From: Treponema socranskii subsp. paredis ATCC 35535 | Lineage (GTDB): Bacteria; Spirochaetota; Spirochaetia; Treponematales; Treponemataceae | Length of the DNA: 64,000 nucleotides | Assembly (NCBI GenBank): GCA_000413015.1 | Contig: KE332515.1 | Coordinates: 343,082-407,081 of the forward strand | Direction: 5' to 3' | Part shown: positions 1-9,001 of the stretch, piece by piece | How positions within the stretch are numbered: position 1 is the stretch's first letter | Layout: every line of letters begins with the position of its first letter | Position numbers and translations under genes: made by a program | The notes under the pieces: generated by a model | Told to the model about the DNA's origin: nothing | The model's input: only the letters and a program-made list of their open reading frames with translations | Database searches by the model: none

Positions 1-816
1 TTTAAAACGCCCGGCGTCGCCGTCGTCAATTCCATCGTTTCCGTCATGCTAAAAGAAAAGAGCGACCGCATGATGCGTATGCAGATAAAGCGGGGGCTTG
101 CAAAGATTCAAAAGATCGTCGCCGCAAGCGAATTTTTGCGAAATGATTTGATAGGACTCGGTATCGACGAATCGAAAATCGAAATTATTCATAACGGCAT
201 CGACCACAGGCTCTTTTTTCCGCAGCTGCAGATCGATGCGGAAACGGTAACCATAAAGCCCTTTGCGATAAAGCGGCCGTATTTTATCTACGGATCGCGC
301 CTTTCCGGGCCTGAAAAAAAGCACATCGAACTTATAAAAGCCTTTGCGCTTTTTAAAGAGCGCACGAAATCTCCGCACCGCCTCGTTATCGCGGGCGCCG
401 AAGGACCCTCGTCCGAAGAAGTGCACAGAGCCGCCTCCCTTTCTCCCGCCGCGTCGGACATCTTTCTTACGGGATTTTTTCCGCACGAAAGTTTTCCGCT
501 TTTGTACGCGGGTGCCGATGCATGCATTTTCCCGTCGGTCAACGAAGGAGTGGGGCTTCCGATACTCGAAGCGATGGCGACCGGCATTCCCGTCGCGTGT
601 GCGGCTTCGGGTGCGCTTCCCGAAATGGGCGGGGAGGCGGCGCTCTATTTCGATCCGAACGATATCGAAGAAGTCGCCTCCGCCATGGAAAAAATCGTCT
701 CGGATTCCGCTTTCCGCGAAACGATGGTCGCATCGGGCCTTCAAAGGGCACAGCGTTTCAGCTGGGAGACGACGGTTTCCGAAACGATCGAAGTTATGAA
801 AAAGATCGTACGGTAA
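1..816 (+). CDS. GT4-family glycosyltransferase, 3' part
   Basis: The reading frame is open from base 1, so the true start lies upstream of the window; about 271 residues are visible. The C-terminal half is a GT-B nucleotide-sugar binding domain. The segment NEGVGLPILEAMATGIPV (codons ending near base 600) carries the E-x7-E signature of GT4 (mannosyltransferase-like) enzymes. Such enzymes transfer a sugar from an NDP-sugar to a polysaccharide or glycolipid acceptor on the cytoplasmic face. A second GT4 gene with the same motif lies at 9468. Sugar and acceptor specificity cannot be read from the sequence. Confidence 0.85.
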   Translation, partial: FKTPGVAVVNSIVSVMLKEKSDRMMRMQIKRGLAKIQKIVAASEFLRNDLIGLGIDESKIEIIHNGIDHRLFFPQLQIDAETVTIKPFAIKRPYFIYGSRLSGPEKKHIELIKAFALFKERTKSPHRLVIAGAEGPSSEEVHRAASLSPAASDIFLTGFFPHESFPLLYAGADACIFPSVNEGVGLPILEAMATGIPVACAASGALPEMGGEAALYFDPNDIEEVASAMEKIVSDSAFRETMVASGLQRAQRFSWETTVSETIEVMKKIVR

Positions 817-1146
817 AAAATACCGCGTTTTACGGCGAATATCGTTCCGACTATGTTTCCTTAAAAAAATATTACCTCTTTGAAAAGAAAGCGGCTTGCA
901 GGATTTTTTTCGCACATCTGGATAATCGAAGAGGCGCTTGTCTGTTGTTCGATAAAAACCGTATAGTTTTGTAGACAGATTGAGAAAGATTTGAGGGAAA
1001 ACGAGATGCGAGACAGCGGAAGAAGCGCCGCCTCGCTGCAGTTCCTTTCGACGCTCGACTTGATCGAATGCGCTTTACGGACGATGGGATCGTTTGTGCT
1101 TTGCCGGCGATGCGGGAAAATAATCGTCCGCATCTTCGCTTCGCGC
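817..1146. other. Intergenic region, no gene seen
   Basis: This 330-base stretch lies between the convergent ends of the glycosyltransferase and clpX. Frames open across it on both strands (for example 861-1133 minus and 991-1662 plus), but they have atypical composition, run antisense into clpX, and match no family I recognise. No strong intrinsic terminator is visible. Confidence 0.5.
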
Positions 1147-2400
1147 TTACGCCGTCAAAAGCGAGCCTACGTCGAGATGGGTTTTATTTTGCACGATATC
1201 TTTCGAAACGACGAGCTTTTTCTGCTCGCGGTCTTTGATCGACGGGAGTTCGTACATGATATCCTGCAGCATTTTTTCGACGATGCTGCGAAGTCCGCGC
1301 GCGCCGGTTTTTTGACGGACGGCTTCGTCGGCGATTTCCCCGATCGCTTCATCGGTAAATTCGAGTTTGACGTTGTCGAGCGCGAAAGATGCTTGAAACT
1401 GCTTTGTGATCGCGTTTTTCGGTTCGGTGAGGATGCGCACCAAATCGTCCCGCGTAAGCTCTTTGAGCGCGACGGTGATGGGCATGCGTCCGATCAGTTC
1501 GGGGATGATGCCGAATTTGACGAGATCGTCGGGAGTACAGCGGTTGAGCAGGTTCATGCGCTCTTCTTCGTTCATCATGCCTACGTTGCTGCCGAAACCC
1601 ATCGCGCGCTCTGCAGTGCGCTGTTCGATGATCTTTTCAAGACCGACGAAAGCACCGCCTAAAATAAAGAGGATGTTCGTCGTGTCGATATCGATCATCT
1701 CCTGATTCGGGTGCTTGCGTCCTCCCTGCGGCGGAACGCTCGCGTGCGTGCCTTCGATGATTTTCAAAAGCGCCTGCTGTACGCCTTCACCCGACACGTC
1801 GCGCGTGATTGAAGTGTTTTCGCTTTTGCGCGAAATTTTGTCGATTTCGTCGATAAAGACGATGCCGCGCTCTGCGGCTTTGATGTTGCCGTTTGCAGCG
1901 TTTATCAATTTTAAAAGTACGTTTTCGACGTCTTCTCCGACATAACCCGCTTCGGTGAGCGTCGTCGCATCCGCGATGGCGAAGGGTACTTTCAGCTTTT
2001 GCGCGAGCGTTTTTGCAAGCAGCGTCTTTCCGCTTCCCGTCGGCCCCATGAGGAGTATGTTCGATTTTTCGATGAGCACGTCGTCGTCTTTGCGCATGCT
2101 TTTCGGAACCGACATGCGTTTGTAGTGGTTGTACACGGCGACCGAAAGCGTCTTTTTCGCTTCGTCCTGTCCGACGACATATTCGTCGAGGTATTCTTTG
2201 AATTCTTTCGGAGTCGGCACATCGCTCATCGTAATCGGCGCGACTTCTCCATCTTCCTGATCGAGCATGCTCTGGCACACGGCGACGCACTGGTTGCAAA
2301 TGTGGATATTGCCTGAAGGCGCTCCTACGAGATGACGCGATGCGTCTGCGGGCTTTCCGCAAAACGAACAAAACTGCGCGTCGCTTCCGAATCGTTTCAT
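1147..2400 (-). CDS. clpX: ATP-dependent Clp protease ATP-binding subunit ClpX
   Basis: AAA+ unfoldase of 417 residues, the usual length. Visible elements are the N-terminal zinc-binding domain (Cys11, Cys14, Cys35, Cys38), Walker A GPTGSGKT at residues 119-126, Walker B in IVFIDEIDK, and an MGF tripeptide at the position of the IGF-type ClpP-docking loop. The start MKRFG is chosen because its ATG overlaps the clpP stop as ATGA (2397-2400), indicating translational coupling. The frame stays open 111 codons further upstream, but that part is antisense-like read-through inside clpP. It forms the tig-clpP-clpX order common in bacteria. Confidence 0.97.
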   Translation of the reverse strand: MKRFGSDAQFCSFCGKPADASRHLVGAPSGNIHICNQCVAVCQSMLDQEDGEVAPITMSDVPTPKEFKEYLDEYVVGQDEAKKTLSVAVYNHYKRMSVPKSMRKDDDVLIEKSNILLMGPTGSGKTLLAKTLAQKLKVPFAIADATTLTEAGYVGEDVENVLLKLINAANGNIKAAERGIVFIDEIDKISRKSENTSITRDVSGEGVQQALLKIIEGTHASVPPQGGRKHPNQEMIDIDTTNILFILGGAFVGLEKIIEQRTAERAMGFGSNVGMMNEEERMNLLNRCTPDDLVKFGIIPELIGRMPITVALKELTRDDLVRILTEPKNAITKQFQASFALDNVKLEFTDEAIGEIADEAVRQKTGARGLRSIVEKMLQDIMYELPSIKDREQKKLVVSKDIVQNKTHLDVGSLLTA

Positions 2401-3002
2401 TGCTTTTTTCTCCCCGGCATAATGTGATCGACTATGCCGTACGCGAGCGCGTCTTGGGCGGACATATAAAAATCGCGTTCCATATCCGATGCGACCTGTT
2501 CGATCGTCTTTTTCGTGTGGTGCGCAAAATAATCGATCGTCAATTTTTTCAAGCGCACGATTTCTTTGGCCTGGATCGAAATGTCGCTTTCCTGTCCCTG
2601 CACTCCGCCCCACGGCTGGTGGATCATAACGCGCGAAGAGGGAAGGGCGAATCTTTTTCCCGCAGTGCCGCCTGCGAGGAGGATAGCACCCATGCTTGCC
2701 GCCTGTCCCATGCAGATCGTTTGGATTTGGCACTTGACGTACTGCATGGTATCGTAGATCGCAAGACCTGAGGTAACCGATCCTCCTGGACTGTTTATGT
2801 ATATGCTGATGTCTTTATCGGGATTTTCCGATTCGAGAAAGAGAATTTGAGCGACGACCAAGTCCGCCGTAACGTCGTTTATCTCCCCGTCGATAAAGAT
2901 GATTCTGTCTTTGAGCAGCCGTGAAAAAATATCGTAGGAGCGTTCGACGTTTCCGCTCCGCTCGATGACGGAGGGGACGAGCGTGTTCATCCGTTCATTC
3001 AT
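2397..3002 (-). CDS. clpP: ATP-dependent Clp protease proteolytic subunit ClpP
   Basis: Serine protease of 201 residues with catalytic Ser103 (GQAASMGA), His128 (VMIHQPWGG) and Asp177 (ERDFYM). It forms the barrel partner of ClpX. An in-frame ATG exists 8 codons upstream (3026). I prefer 3002 because it has an AGGATG Shine-Dalgarno-like element about 7 nt upstream, and because a TATAAT -10 hexamer (minus strand, 3029-3034) would place the transcription start at about 3022, downstream of the 3026 ATG. No good -35 is seen. The stop overlaps the clpX start. Confidence 0.95.
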   Translation of the reverse strand: MNERMNTLVPSVIERSGNVERSYDIFSRLLKDRIIFIDGEINDVTADLVVAQILFLESENPDKDISIYINSPGGSVTSGLAIYDTMQYVKCQIQTICMGQAASMGAILLAGGTAGKRFALPSSRVMIHQPWGGVQGQESDISIQAKEIVRLKKLTIDYFAHHTKKTIEQVASDMERDFYMSAQDALAYGIVDHIMPGRKKQ

Positions 3003-3063
3003 AGTCACATCCTGTATGCGTTTCATTTATTATAATATACTGAAAAAATACGGCGGCGTGGGG

Positions 3064-4431
3064 TCAGTTGCTCTCCCCTTTAAATAAATCGGCGAACGAC
3101 ATCGTATCTCCCTTTACCGTTTTTACTTCTTTATACAGTTCATCGTAAAGCTTTTGCTCTTTTGTGTCGTCGATGAGATATTCTTTCGCTTTTACATCTT
3201 CATAGTGTTTTTTCACTTCGTCGACGCTCATGCCGCCGCGATCGGCGATTTCTCTATAACGCGCTTCGACATCTTCAGGCGTAACGGAAATATTGCGCGC
3301 GCGGATCAGATTGTCTACGATGATTCTGCTTTTAAGCATTTTTTCGCTTGCGGGCGCCCACTCTTTGAGTATGTCGGCTTTTGTCTGTTTTGCCGACGAA
3401 AACATCTTTTCAAGCTGCTCCGGCGTCGTTTGAAACTGCTGCGCCATCGAATACCAGCGGTTTTCGAGTTCCGCATTGAGCATGGAAGAAGGGATATCGA
3501 AGGGATTTTTTTCGACGAGCTGGGAAAGCAGATCGTTGTTTTTGATTTCCGCGATGCGCCGCTCCTTTGCGCTTTCCATATTTTTTACGATATCTTTTTT
3601 TAAGTCGTCGAGCGTTTTGTATTTTTCGCTCACATCCTGCGCGAGTTCGTCGTCGAGTGCGGGAAGATTGCGTATTTTAATTGCGGTAACCGTTACGCCG
3701 ATTTTTTTCGTCGTACCCGCCAAACTTTCGTTTTTGTCGTCTTTTGCGTATGTTTTCGTAATCGTTTTCGTTTCGCCTTTTTTCATGCCGATGACGTCAT
3801 CGTCGATGCCATAGAAGGTGCCGTCCGTTCCCGCCGTAAAGACGAAGTCTTCGCGCTTTGTTCCGGCGATTTCGTTTCCGTTTTCGTCGAGTTCGGCATA
3901 ATTGATCGTAACGATATTGTCCTTTTCGACTTTTTCGTCGTCTTTTTTGTCGATAACGACCGCATTGCGCTCCTGTACGGCTTTGAGTTCTTCATCGATC
4001 TCTTTGTCGCCGATCGTGACCTGCGGTTCTTTTATCGTAATGCCCGAAAAGTTTTTAACGTCGACTTTGGGATACACGTCGTAGGTGAGAGAAAAGATTA
4101 AATCTTCGGCAGTGTCGAGTTCCGGCATTTTTTCCATGACGGGCTGAGCGTAGGGGAGCGGCCGGTTTGCTTTTTCCGCATCGTTTTCGAAGATTTCATT
4201 GAGCGCTTTGTCGATTATATCGCTTACCGTGTCGGCTTTGATACCGTCTCCGAATTTGCGCTCGAGAATATTCGCAGGTACGTGACCTTTTCTGAAGCCG
4301 GGGATCTGAGCCTGCTTTACGTATGTGCCGAGCGTTTCCGCGTATGCGGCCGCGACGTCTTTTTGTGAAACGGTGACGGTGAGTTTTACCGCCGATTTTT
4401 CAAGGTCCGTGAATTCTTTTTTGAGTTCCAC
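3064..4431 (-). CDS. tig: Trigger factor
   Basis: Ribosome-associated chaperone and peptidyl-prolyl isomerase, 455 residues, normal length. The N-terminal ribosome-binding domain contains the signature around GFRKGHVPANILERKFG. A central FKBP-like PPIase domain with the large acidic insertion common in spirochaetes and a long helical C-terminal domain follow. The start is GTG, supported by AAGGAG six bases upstream. It lies upstream of clpP on the same strand; the 61-bp gap holds a TATAAT-like -10, so clpPX may also have its own promoter. Confidence 0.95.
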   Translation of the reverse strand: MELKKEFTDLEKSAVKLTVTVSQKDVAAAYAETLGTYVKQAQIPGFRKGHVPANILERKFGDGIKADTVSDIIDKALNEIFENDAEKANRPLPYAQPVMEKMPELDTAEDLIFSLTYDVYPKVDVKNFSGITIKEPQVTIGDKEIDEELKAVQERNAVVIDKKDDEKVEKDNIVTINYAELDENGNEIAGTKREDFVFTAGTDGTFYGIDDDVIGMKKGETKTITKTYAKDDKNESLAGTTKKIGVTVTAIKIRNLPALDDELAQDVSEKYKTLDDLKKDIVKNMESAKERRIAEIKNNDLLSQLVEKNPFDIPSSMLNAELENRWYSMAQQFQTTPEQLEKMFSSAKQTKADILKEWAPASEKMLKSRIIVDNLIRARNISVTPEDVEARYREIADRGGMSVDEVKKHYEDVKAKEYLIDDTKEQKLYDELYKEVKTVKGDTMSFADLFKGESN

Positions 4432-4464
4432 GTTTCGCTCCTTACCAATAATCTCCGTACGAAT

Positions 4465-4499
4465 AAAAAAAGCGATTCAGATTGCTCCGAATCGCTTTT
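4465..4499 (-). terminator. Intrinsic terminator of the tRNA array
   Basis: A perfect 11-bp inverted repeat (AAAAGCGATTC at 4468-4478, GAATCGCTTTT at 4489-4499) is followed on the minus strand by a run of seven T. It lies after the last tRNA-Gly and before tig, so it ends the leftward tRNA transcript. Confidence 0.85.
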
Positions 4500-4506
4500 G
4501 GTTTCA

Positions 4507-4578
4507 AGCGGGAAACGGGAGTTGGACCCGCGACATCCACCTTGGCAAGGTGGCGCTCTACCACTGAGCTATTCCCGC
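4507..4578 (-). tRNA. tRNA-Gly (GCC)
   Basis: Complete cloverleaf of 72 nt with acceptor GCGGGAA/TTCCCGC, discriminator T73, and anticodon loop TTGCCAA (anticodon GCC). The 3' CCA is not encoded. It is identical to the neighbouring copy at 4623-4694 and is the last tRNA of the array, just before the terminator. Confidence 0.97.
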
Positions 4579-4622
4579 AAATAATTCTTTGCGTTTTCCG
4601 GCGCTGTAAGCTTCGGTACTCG

Positions 4623-4694
4623 AGCGGGAAACGGGAGTTGGACCCGCGACATCCACCTTGGCAAGGTGGCGCTCTACCACTGAGCTATTCCCGC
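4623..4694 (-). tRNA. tRNA-Gly (GCC), second copy
   Basis: Identical in sequence to the 4507-4578 tRNA, with acceptor GCGGGAA, T73 and anticodon GCC; CCA not encoded. The tandem pair suggests a recent duplication or gene-dosage selection for the GGC glycine codon. Confidence 0.97.
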
Positions 4695-4727
4695 AAATTT
4701 TGTATGTCGCAACACCTCGGACGGAAT

Positions 4728-4808
4728 TGCGAGAGAAGGGACTTGAACCCTTACGCCGTAAGGCACCGGAACCTAAATCCGGCGTGTCTGCCGTTTCACC
4801 ACTCTCGC
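4728..4808 (-). tRNA. tRNA-Leu (TAG)
   Basis: Class II tRNA with a long variable arm; acceptor GCGAGAG/CTCTCGC and discriminator A73. The anticodon stem CCGGA encloses loop TTTAGGT, giving anticodon TAG (reads CUN leucine codons). CCA is not encoded. Confidence 0.96.
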
Positions 4809-4844
4809 ATAAAGAGTGCGTGCCTTCTCGTCTCACACAAGGCT

Positions 4845-4917
4845 TGAGCCATGCCGGCTTCGAACCGACGACCCACAGATTAAGAGTCTGTTGCTCTACC
4901 AGCTGAGCTAATGGCCC
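4845..4917 (-). tRNA. tRNA-Lys (CTT)
   Basis: Cloverleaf of 73 nt; acceptor GGGCCAT/ATGGCTC (with a G-T pair), discriminator A73, and anticodon loop CTCTTAA, so anticodon CTT (AAG codons). CCA is not encoded. It is the first tRNA after the internal promoter at 4951-4979. Confidence 0.96.
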
Positions 4918-4950
4918 GTACTCAATCCACGACAGTGGCTGAATGTTATA

Positions 4951-4979
4951 ACTATATCAAAAATAAAATAAAATGGCAA
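4951..4979 (-). promoter_or_regulatory. Internal promoter for tRNA-Lys-Leu-Gly-Gly
   Basis: On the minus strand, TTGCCA (4974-4979) and TATAGT (4951-4956) are separated by exactly 17 bp of T-rich DNA, between tRNA-Arg and tRNA-Lys. The predicted start is near 4944, about 27 nt before tRNA-Lys. Confidence 0.7.
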
Positions 4980-5009
4980 GTACGTTATGCGATTTTTTTG
5001 CATAAAAAC

Positions 5010-5083
5010 TGCGTTTAGCGTGACTCGAACACGCAACCTACGGATTCGAAGTCCGTTGCTCTATCCAGTTGAGCTATAAACGC
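5010..5083 (-). tRNA. tRNA-Arg (TCG)
   Basis: Cloverleaf of 74 nt; acceptor GCGTTTA/TAAACGC, discriminator A73, and anticodon loop CTTCGAA giving TCG (reads CGA and possibly CGG). CCA is not encoded. It is second in the array, 88 bp after tRNA-His. Confidence 0.96.
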
Positions 5084-5171
5084 TTTTAATAGATTTTCAA
5101 GCCGCGCCGAGCGTCCGTCCTGCCGGATACATCGCCGGGAAACCGTTTTATTTATTAAAGTAAGGAAAGCG

Positions 5172-5244
5172 GGTGCCTGGTGGGGATTGAACCCACGACA
5201 ACCAGATCCACAATCTGGCGCTCTACCACTGAACTACAGGCACC
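5172..5244 (-). tRNA. tRNA-His (GTG)
   Basis: Anticodon loop TTGTGGA gives GTG. The extra 5' G-1 (complement of base 5244) opposite C73 (complement of base 5172) is the histidine identity pair and confirms the assignment. It is the first tRNA of the leftward array, about 20 nt after the predicted transcription start. Confidence 0.97.
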
Positions 5245-5269
5245 GTAAACGCATTTGCAATGCCCGAAA

Positions 5270-5299
5270 ACTATAGCAAATTTTGTAGAGGTACGTCAA
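5270..5299 (-). promoter_or_regulatory. Promoter of the tRNA array
   Basis: On the minus strand, TTGACG (5294-5299) and TATAGT (5270-5275) have an 18-bp spacer. The predicted start is near 5263, just ahead of tRNA-His. It is back-to-back with the rightward promoter at 5307-5335. Confidence 0.75.
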
Positions 5300-5306
5300 G
5301 AGCGTA

Positions 5307-5335
5307 TTGCAAAGCCGCATATCTTTTTATATAAT
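5307..5335 (+). promoter_or_regulatory. Promoter of the Wzz-type gene, probably leaderless
   Basis: TTGCAA (5307-5312), a 17-bp spacer and TATAAT (5330-5335). The predicted start near 5342 is only about 4 nt before the ATG at 5346, and no Shine-Dalgarno is present. A longer frame starting at the TTG of 5307 would begin inside the -35 element and is therefore rejected. Confidence 0.75.
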
Positions 5336-5345
5336 ATGCATAAAT

Positions 5346-6392
5346 ATGGAAAATTCTCCCAAAAAAGAAAATATCGTACAATCTTCGCAGGATGACGAGA
5401 TTTCGCTTATCGAATTGTTTGCCGTTTTACTGCAGTATAAAAAACTTATCATTTTAACAACGGTTTTTACGGCGGCCGCAGTCGTTTTATTTTCCGTACT
5501 GTCGATCGCTCTTCCGCCGGAAAAGTCTCCGCTTCCCAACGTATACACATCCGAAGCACTTATGCTTATAAACGATTCTTCGTCTTCAGGCGGCTCTCTT
5601 TCTTCATTACTGAACTCAAGCGGTATGAGCGGACTGGGAAGCCTTATGGGGCTGTCGAACCTTTCAAAAGGCGCGACGTTCAGTGCGCTCGCCGTCTACA
5701 TTGCCGGAACGAATACTTATCTCGATGCCATTATCGATAAATTCAATCTTACCGAGCGTTATAACGTAAAAGAATCTCCTAAAGCCGCAACGCGTAAAGC
5801 TTTACAGCAAAATTTGACTGCGGATTTTGATGATAAATCGGGTGTTTTTTCGCTTGCTTTTTCGGATACCGATCCCGTCTTTGCCGAATCCGTGGCGAAC
5901 TTTGCGGCGGACTATATGGAAACAGTCTTTACTTCGCTCGGTATCGATAAGCATAAACTTGAAAAAAAGAATCTCGAAGAAAATATCGATATGAGCTACA
6001 AGCAGATCCTTTCGTTGGCAAAGCAGATTCGAGAAAACGAAAGTACGGCTTCATATCGCTACAATCCGAACGGTTCTCCCGTTATGGAAAATGCGATACG
6101 CGTATTGGAATTGGAAGCGCAGGAACAGGTATACAAGCAGCTTAAAACGCAGTATGAACTTTTGAAAGTACAGATGGCGAGCGAAACGCCGGTTTTTCAA
6201 ATATTGGAACGCGCGGAAGTACCGGACAGAAAGTCAAAACCTTCCCGCGGTATGCTGTGCATAATAGCGACTTTTGCCGCTTTTTTTATTGCGGTGTTTA
6301 TCGCTTTCGCATTGAATGCGGTAGAAAATATCAAACGCGATCCCGAAGCCGTAAAAAAAATTTCCGCTTCGCTGAAAAAAAATCGGACATAA
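5346..6392 (+). CDS. Wzz-type polysaccharide chain-length protein
   Basis: Inner-membrane polysaccharide co-polymerase of 348 residues. A short cytoplasmic N-terminus with the Wzz-style SLIELFAVLLQYKK precedes TM1 (about residues 32-55). A large periplasmic domain with predicted coiled coil follows (around residues 200-290). TM2 near residues 305-330 is preceded by the typical Pro-rich segment (VPDRKSKPSRG). No C-terminal BY-kinase domain is present. It controls polymer length and export together with the SLBB protein that starts 3 nt downstream. The start at 5346 rather than an upstream TTG is chosen from the promoter position. Confidence 0.85.
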   Translation: MENSPKKENIVQSSQDDEISLIELFAVLLQYKKLIILTTVFTAAAVVLFSVLSIALPPEKSPLPNVYTSEALMLINDSSSSGGSLSSLLNSSGMSGLGSLMGLSNLSKGATFSALAVYIAGTNTYLDAIIDKFNLTERYNVKESPKAATRKALQQNLTADFDDKSGVFSLAFSDTDPVFAESVANFAADYMETVFTSLGIDKHKLEKKNLEENIDMSYKQILSLAKQIRENESTASYRYNPNGSPVMENAIRVLELEAQEQVYKQLKTQYELLKVQMASETPVFQILERAEVPDRKSKPSRGMLCIIATFAAFFIAVFIAFALNAVENIKRDPEAVKKISASLKKNRT

Positions 6393-6395
6393 ATT

Positions 6396-7928
6396 ATGAA
6401 AAAATATTTTTATGCTCTTGCTTTTTTCTTTTGTTCGGCCGTATTTGCTCAGACGGCAGGGAATTACGAGTCTTCCGCATCTGCAAAAGATACGGACAAT
6501 ATGCAAGCGGCAAATGTAGGTACGGTTCAAAAATTGACGGCAGGCGAAGTTACTGCCGCAAGAAACGCTTTGAATGCATCGATTGCGATGTCCTCGTCCG
6601 ACTATCTTGTTACCGCGGGAGATATCTATACACTCGCGTTCGCGGTAAACGGAAATGTCGTAAGCTATGCCATACCGGTCGATGCTTCATACCGTATCCG
6701 TGTGGCAAATATTACGACGATCAATGTTGCGGGAAATACGTTTTTGCGCCTCAAACAGAGAGTGGAAGAACTCGTTACGCAAAATTATCCCCTGAGCGGC
6801 GTTCAGTTCGTTCTCACATCTCCTGCGGCATTCAAAGTCGTCATAGACGGTGAGGTAAAAGAAACGGCGATTAAACAGGCTTGGGCGCTTTCGCGTCTTT
6901 CCGACGTCATAGCGGGAACGCTCACCGATTACGCATCCGTTCGCAATATCGTCGTTACAAGCGAAGACGGAAAAAAGAATACGTACGATATTTTCAAAGC
7001 TTCCCGTTTCGGCGATCTGTCGCAGAACCCCTATGTGCGGCCGGGAGATCGCATCACTATCGGCAGGATGACTCGGAAAGTTACGATTCGCGGGGCGGTC
7101 GAGCGGCCGGGTACGTACGAATTGCTTGAAGGTGAAAACTTGAAGCGGCTCGTGGATTATTACGGAGGCGGGCTTACGGAAAGGGCTGACACGAACCGCA
7201 TGGAGCTTTCCCGCACTTCAGAGCAAAGCAATCCTGCGGGGGAAATACTGTATTTGGATGGTACGGCGATTGCATCGGATTATACGCTCGTATGCCGGGA
7301 TACGCTCAATATCCCCACTTATGCCGAATTGAAACCGGTTATGTTTATCGAAGGCGCGCTTTCGTCCGCAACCGGCACAGCTCTTGACGCATCGGCGAGA
7401 CTTCCCGTCGTATTTGAAACGGGGGAAAATTACGGCACGCTTGTTCGGCGCAACAAAGAGCGTTTTTCTCCGACGGCCGATATAAAAAATGCATACATAC
7501 TTCGTAAAGGTGCTCCCATACCGATTGACGTCAGTCAAATACTCTACGATGCTTCGTATTATGCCGAAGAAATCGTGCAGCCGTACGATACTCTTGTCAT
7601 ACCTTTTAAGCAATACTTCGTTTCCGTTGCAGGAGCCGTAGCGCGGCCGGGCAGGTATCCGTATATTCCCGACCGTACATGGGAATATTATATCGGGCTT
7701 GCCGGCGGTTTTATCAATGAAAAAAATTCCGGCGAAGCGGTAACGATACGCGACATAAACGGAAAGAAAATGCGGAAAACCGATCCGGTCACGCCGGAAA
7801 CGACGATTACCGCTTCTGCGAATTCGTTTACGTATTATTTCGGCTTATATGCTCCGGTGATTACGACCGTGCTTTCGGCCGTTTCGACGACGGTCACGAT
7901 CCTCATCGCAACGCGGAATATGCGTTAA
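6396..7928 (+). CDS. Polysaccharide export protein with SLBB domains
   Basis: Protein of 510 residues with a signal peptide (MKKYFYALAFFFCSAVFAQ). A poly-export domain (about residues 65-145) is followed by SLBB-type segments (around VTIRGAVERPGTYELLEG, and VSVAGAVARPGRYPYIP near residue 405). A hydrophobic C-terminal segment (TTVLSAVSTTVTILIAT) could insert in the outer membrane as in Wza-type exporters. No lipobox cysteine is seen, unlike classical Wza. It lies 3 nt after the Wzz-type gene, so the two form an export operon. Confidence 0.85.
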   Translation: MKKYFYALAFFFCSAVFAQTAGNYESSASAKDTDNMQAANVGTVQKLTAGEVTAARNALNASIAMSSSDYLVTAGDIYTLAFAVNGNVVSYAIPVDASYRIRVANITTINVAGNTFLRLKQRVEELVTQNYPLSGVQFVLTSPAAFKVVIDGEVKETAIKQAWALSRLSDVIAGTLTDYASVRNIVVTSEDGKKNTYDIFKASRFGDLSQNPYVRPGDRITIGRMTRKVTIRGAVERPGTYELLEGENLKRLVDYYGGGLTERADTNRMELSRTSEQSNPAGEILYLDGTAIASDYTLVCRDTLNIPTYAELKPVMFIEGALSSATGTALDASARLPVVFETGENYGTLVRRNKERFSPTADIKNAYILRKGAPIPIDVSQILYDASYYAEEIVQPYDTLVIPFKQYFVSVAGAVARPGRYPYIPDRTWEYYIGLAGGFINEKNSGEAVTIRDINGKKMRKTDPVTPETTITASANSFTYYFGLYAPVITTVLSAVSTTVTILIATRNMR

Positions 7929-7935
7929 GCCGGAA

Positions 7936-8961
7936 TTATTTCATTTCCGCTATTTTTCTGTTAACGGCTCTGTTTATAAAATGAATTGCCGAAAAGAAAA
8001 AAATCATAAATGCGTATGTGATGGAAAGCAAAACCGTGCTTTGGGTTTTATTCAGATAAATCGTAAAGCAGACGCTGCTGCACAAAATCGCCTGAATGCC
8101 GACAAGCGCGATCATAGCCTGCTTTGCGCTGAAGCCGATGTTGAGCATTTTATGATGCAGGTGAGAACGGTCGGGACTCATAATGGGACGATGTTCGCGG
8201 ACGCGTCTCCAAACGGCTGCGATCGTGTCGAGCATGGGAATGGATGTCAGCACGAACATGATAAGCAATTTGTTGAATTCGAGTTTTTCCGATGAAAAGC
8301 ACAGGGGAGCGGTCGCAATGATAAAGCCCAAAAATTGACTTCCGCCGTCTCCCATAAAAATTTTCGCCGGCGGTTCATTAAATAAAAGAAAACCGAATAC
8401 GCTTGCTGCGACGAGCAAAAATATTTCGGCAATCGGATTTGCATTGTGAAAGAGAACGAAAAGCGTCAGTATCGTAAGGAAAGCAAGTCCGCCGCATAAA
8501 CCGTCGAGTCCGTCGATGAGGTTATACGCATTGATCATGCCGATAAACCAAAAAATCGTAAACGGAACGCTTATCCAGTTCGGTAAAACGAGTCCGAATA
8601 TCTGGCGGAATTCAAAACCGCCGTATATGACAATGCATGCGGCGACAATCTGACCGATAAGTTTATACACCGGAGGCATGGGGTAGAGATCGTCGAGTAC
8701 GCCGAACGCGAAAACGATCAAGCCTGCGATAAAAAGCGGGATAATAAGGGGCAGCATGAGCTGCTTTAAAACAAGCGCATAAACACTTAGACTGATATAA
8801 TATGCCGCTACTATGCCGATGCCGCCCAAACGGGGAATATTGCCGGAGTGGATTTTTCGCGCGCTTACAGGATCGTATATTTGCCATCGTTTACACAGCG
8901 CAATGATAAACGGAAAAGAACATGCGCTCAACACAAACGAAAGAATCGTCGAAATCCACAT
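7936..8961 (-). CDS. WecA/TagO-like undecaprenyl-phosphate sugar-1-phosphate transferase
   Basis: Integral membrane enzyme of 341 residues with about ten hydrophobic segments, of the glycosyltransferase 4 (MraY/WecA) fold family. The motifs NAYNLIDGLDGLCGG, FMGDGGSQFLGF and HLHHKML are those binding Mg2+, undecaprenyl phosphate and UDP-sugar. It transfers a HexNAc-1-phosphate to the lipid carrier to start polysaccharide or glycan synthesis. It is convergent with the export operon, separated by 7 bp. The ATG has no Shine-Dalgarno and lies about 3 nt after a predicted transcription start. Confidence 0.88.
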   Translation of the reverse strand: MWISTILSFVLSACSFPFIIALCKRWQIYDPVSARKIHSGNIPRLGGIGIVAAYYISLSVYALVLKQLMLPLIIPLFIAGLIVFAFGVLDDLYPMPPVYKLIGQIVAACIVIYGGFEFRQIFGLVLPNWISVPFTIFWFIGMINAYNLIDGLDGLCGGLAFLTILTLFVLFHNANPIAEIFLLVAASVFGFLLFNEPPAKIFMGDGGSQFLGFIIATAPLCFSSEKLEFNKLLIMFVLTSIPMLDTIAAVWRRVREHRPIMSPDRSHLHHKMLNIGFSAKQAMIALVGIQAILCSSVCFTIYLNKTQSTVLLSITYAFMIFFFSAIHFINRAVNRKIAEMK

Positions 8962-8970
8962 ATGGTTATT

Positions 8971-8999
8971 ATTCTATCATACAAGCAGAATTCTAACAA
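8971..8999 (-). promoter_or_regulatory. Promoter of the WecA-like gene, probably leaderless
   Basis: On the minus strand, TTGTTA (8994-8999), a 17-bp spacer and TAGAAT (8971-8976). The predicted start near 8964 leaves about 3 nt before the ATG at 8961. Confidence 0.65.
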
Positions 9000-9001
9000 G
9001 A

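Noticed and set aside
49..915. Long minus-strand frame of 288 codons
   Set aside because: It is antisense to the glycosyltransferase, Arg/Phe-rich, and matches no family; typical shadow frame in GC-biased codon use.
1147..2733. ClpX with a 111-residue N-terminal extension
   Set aside because: The extension lies inside clpP out of frame; the MKRFG start with ATGA overlap and a family-like N-terminus is the real one.
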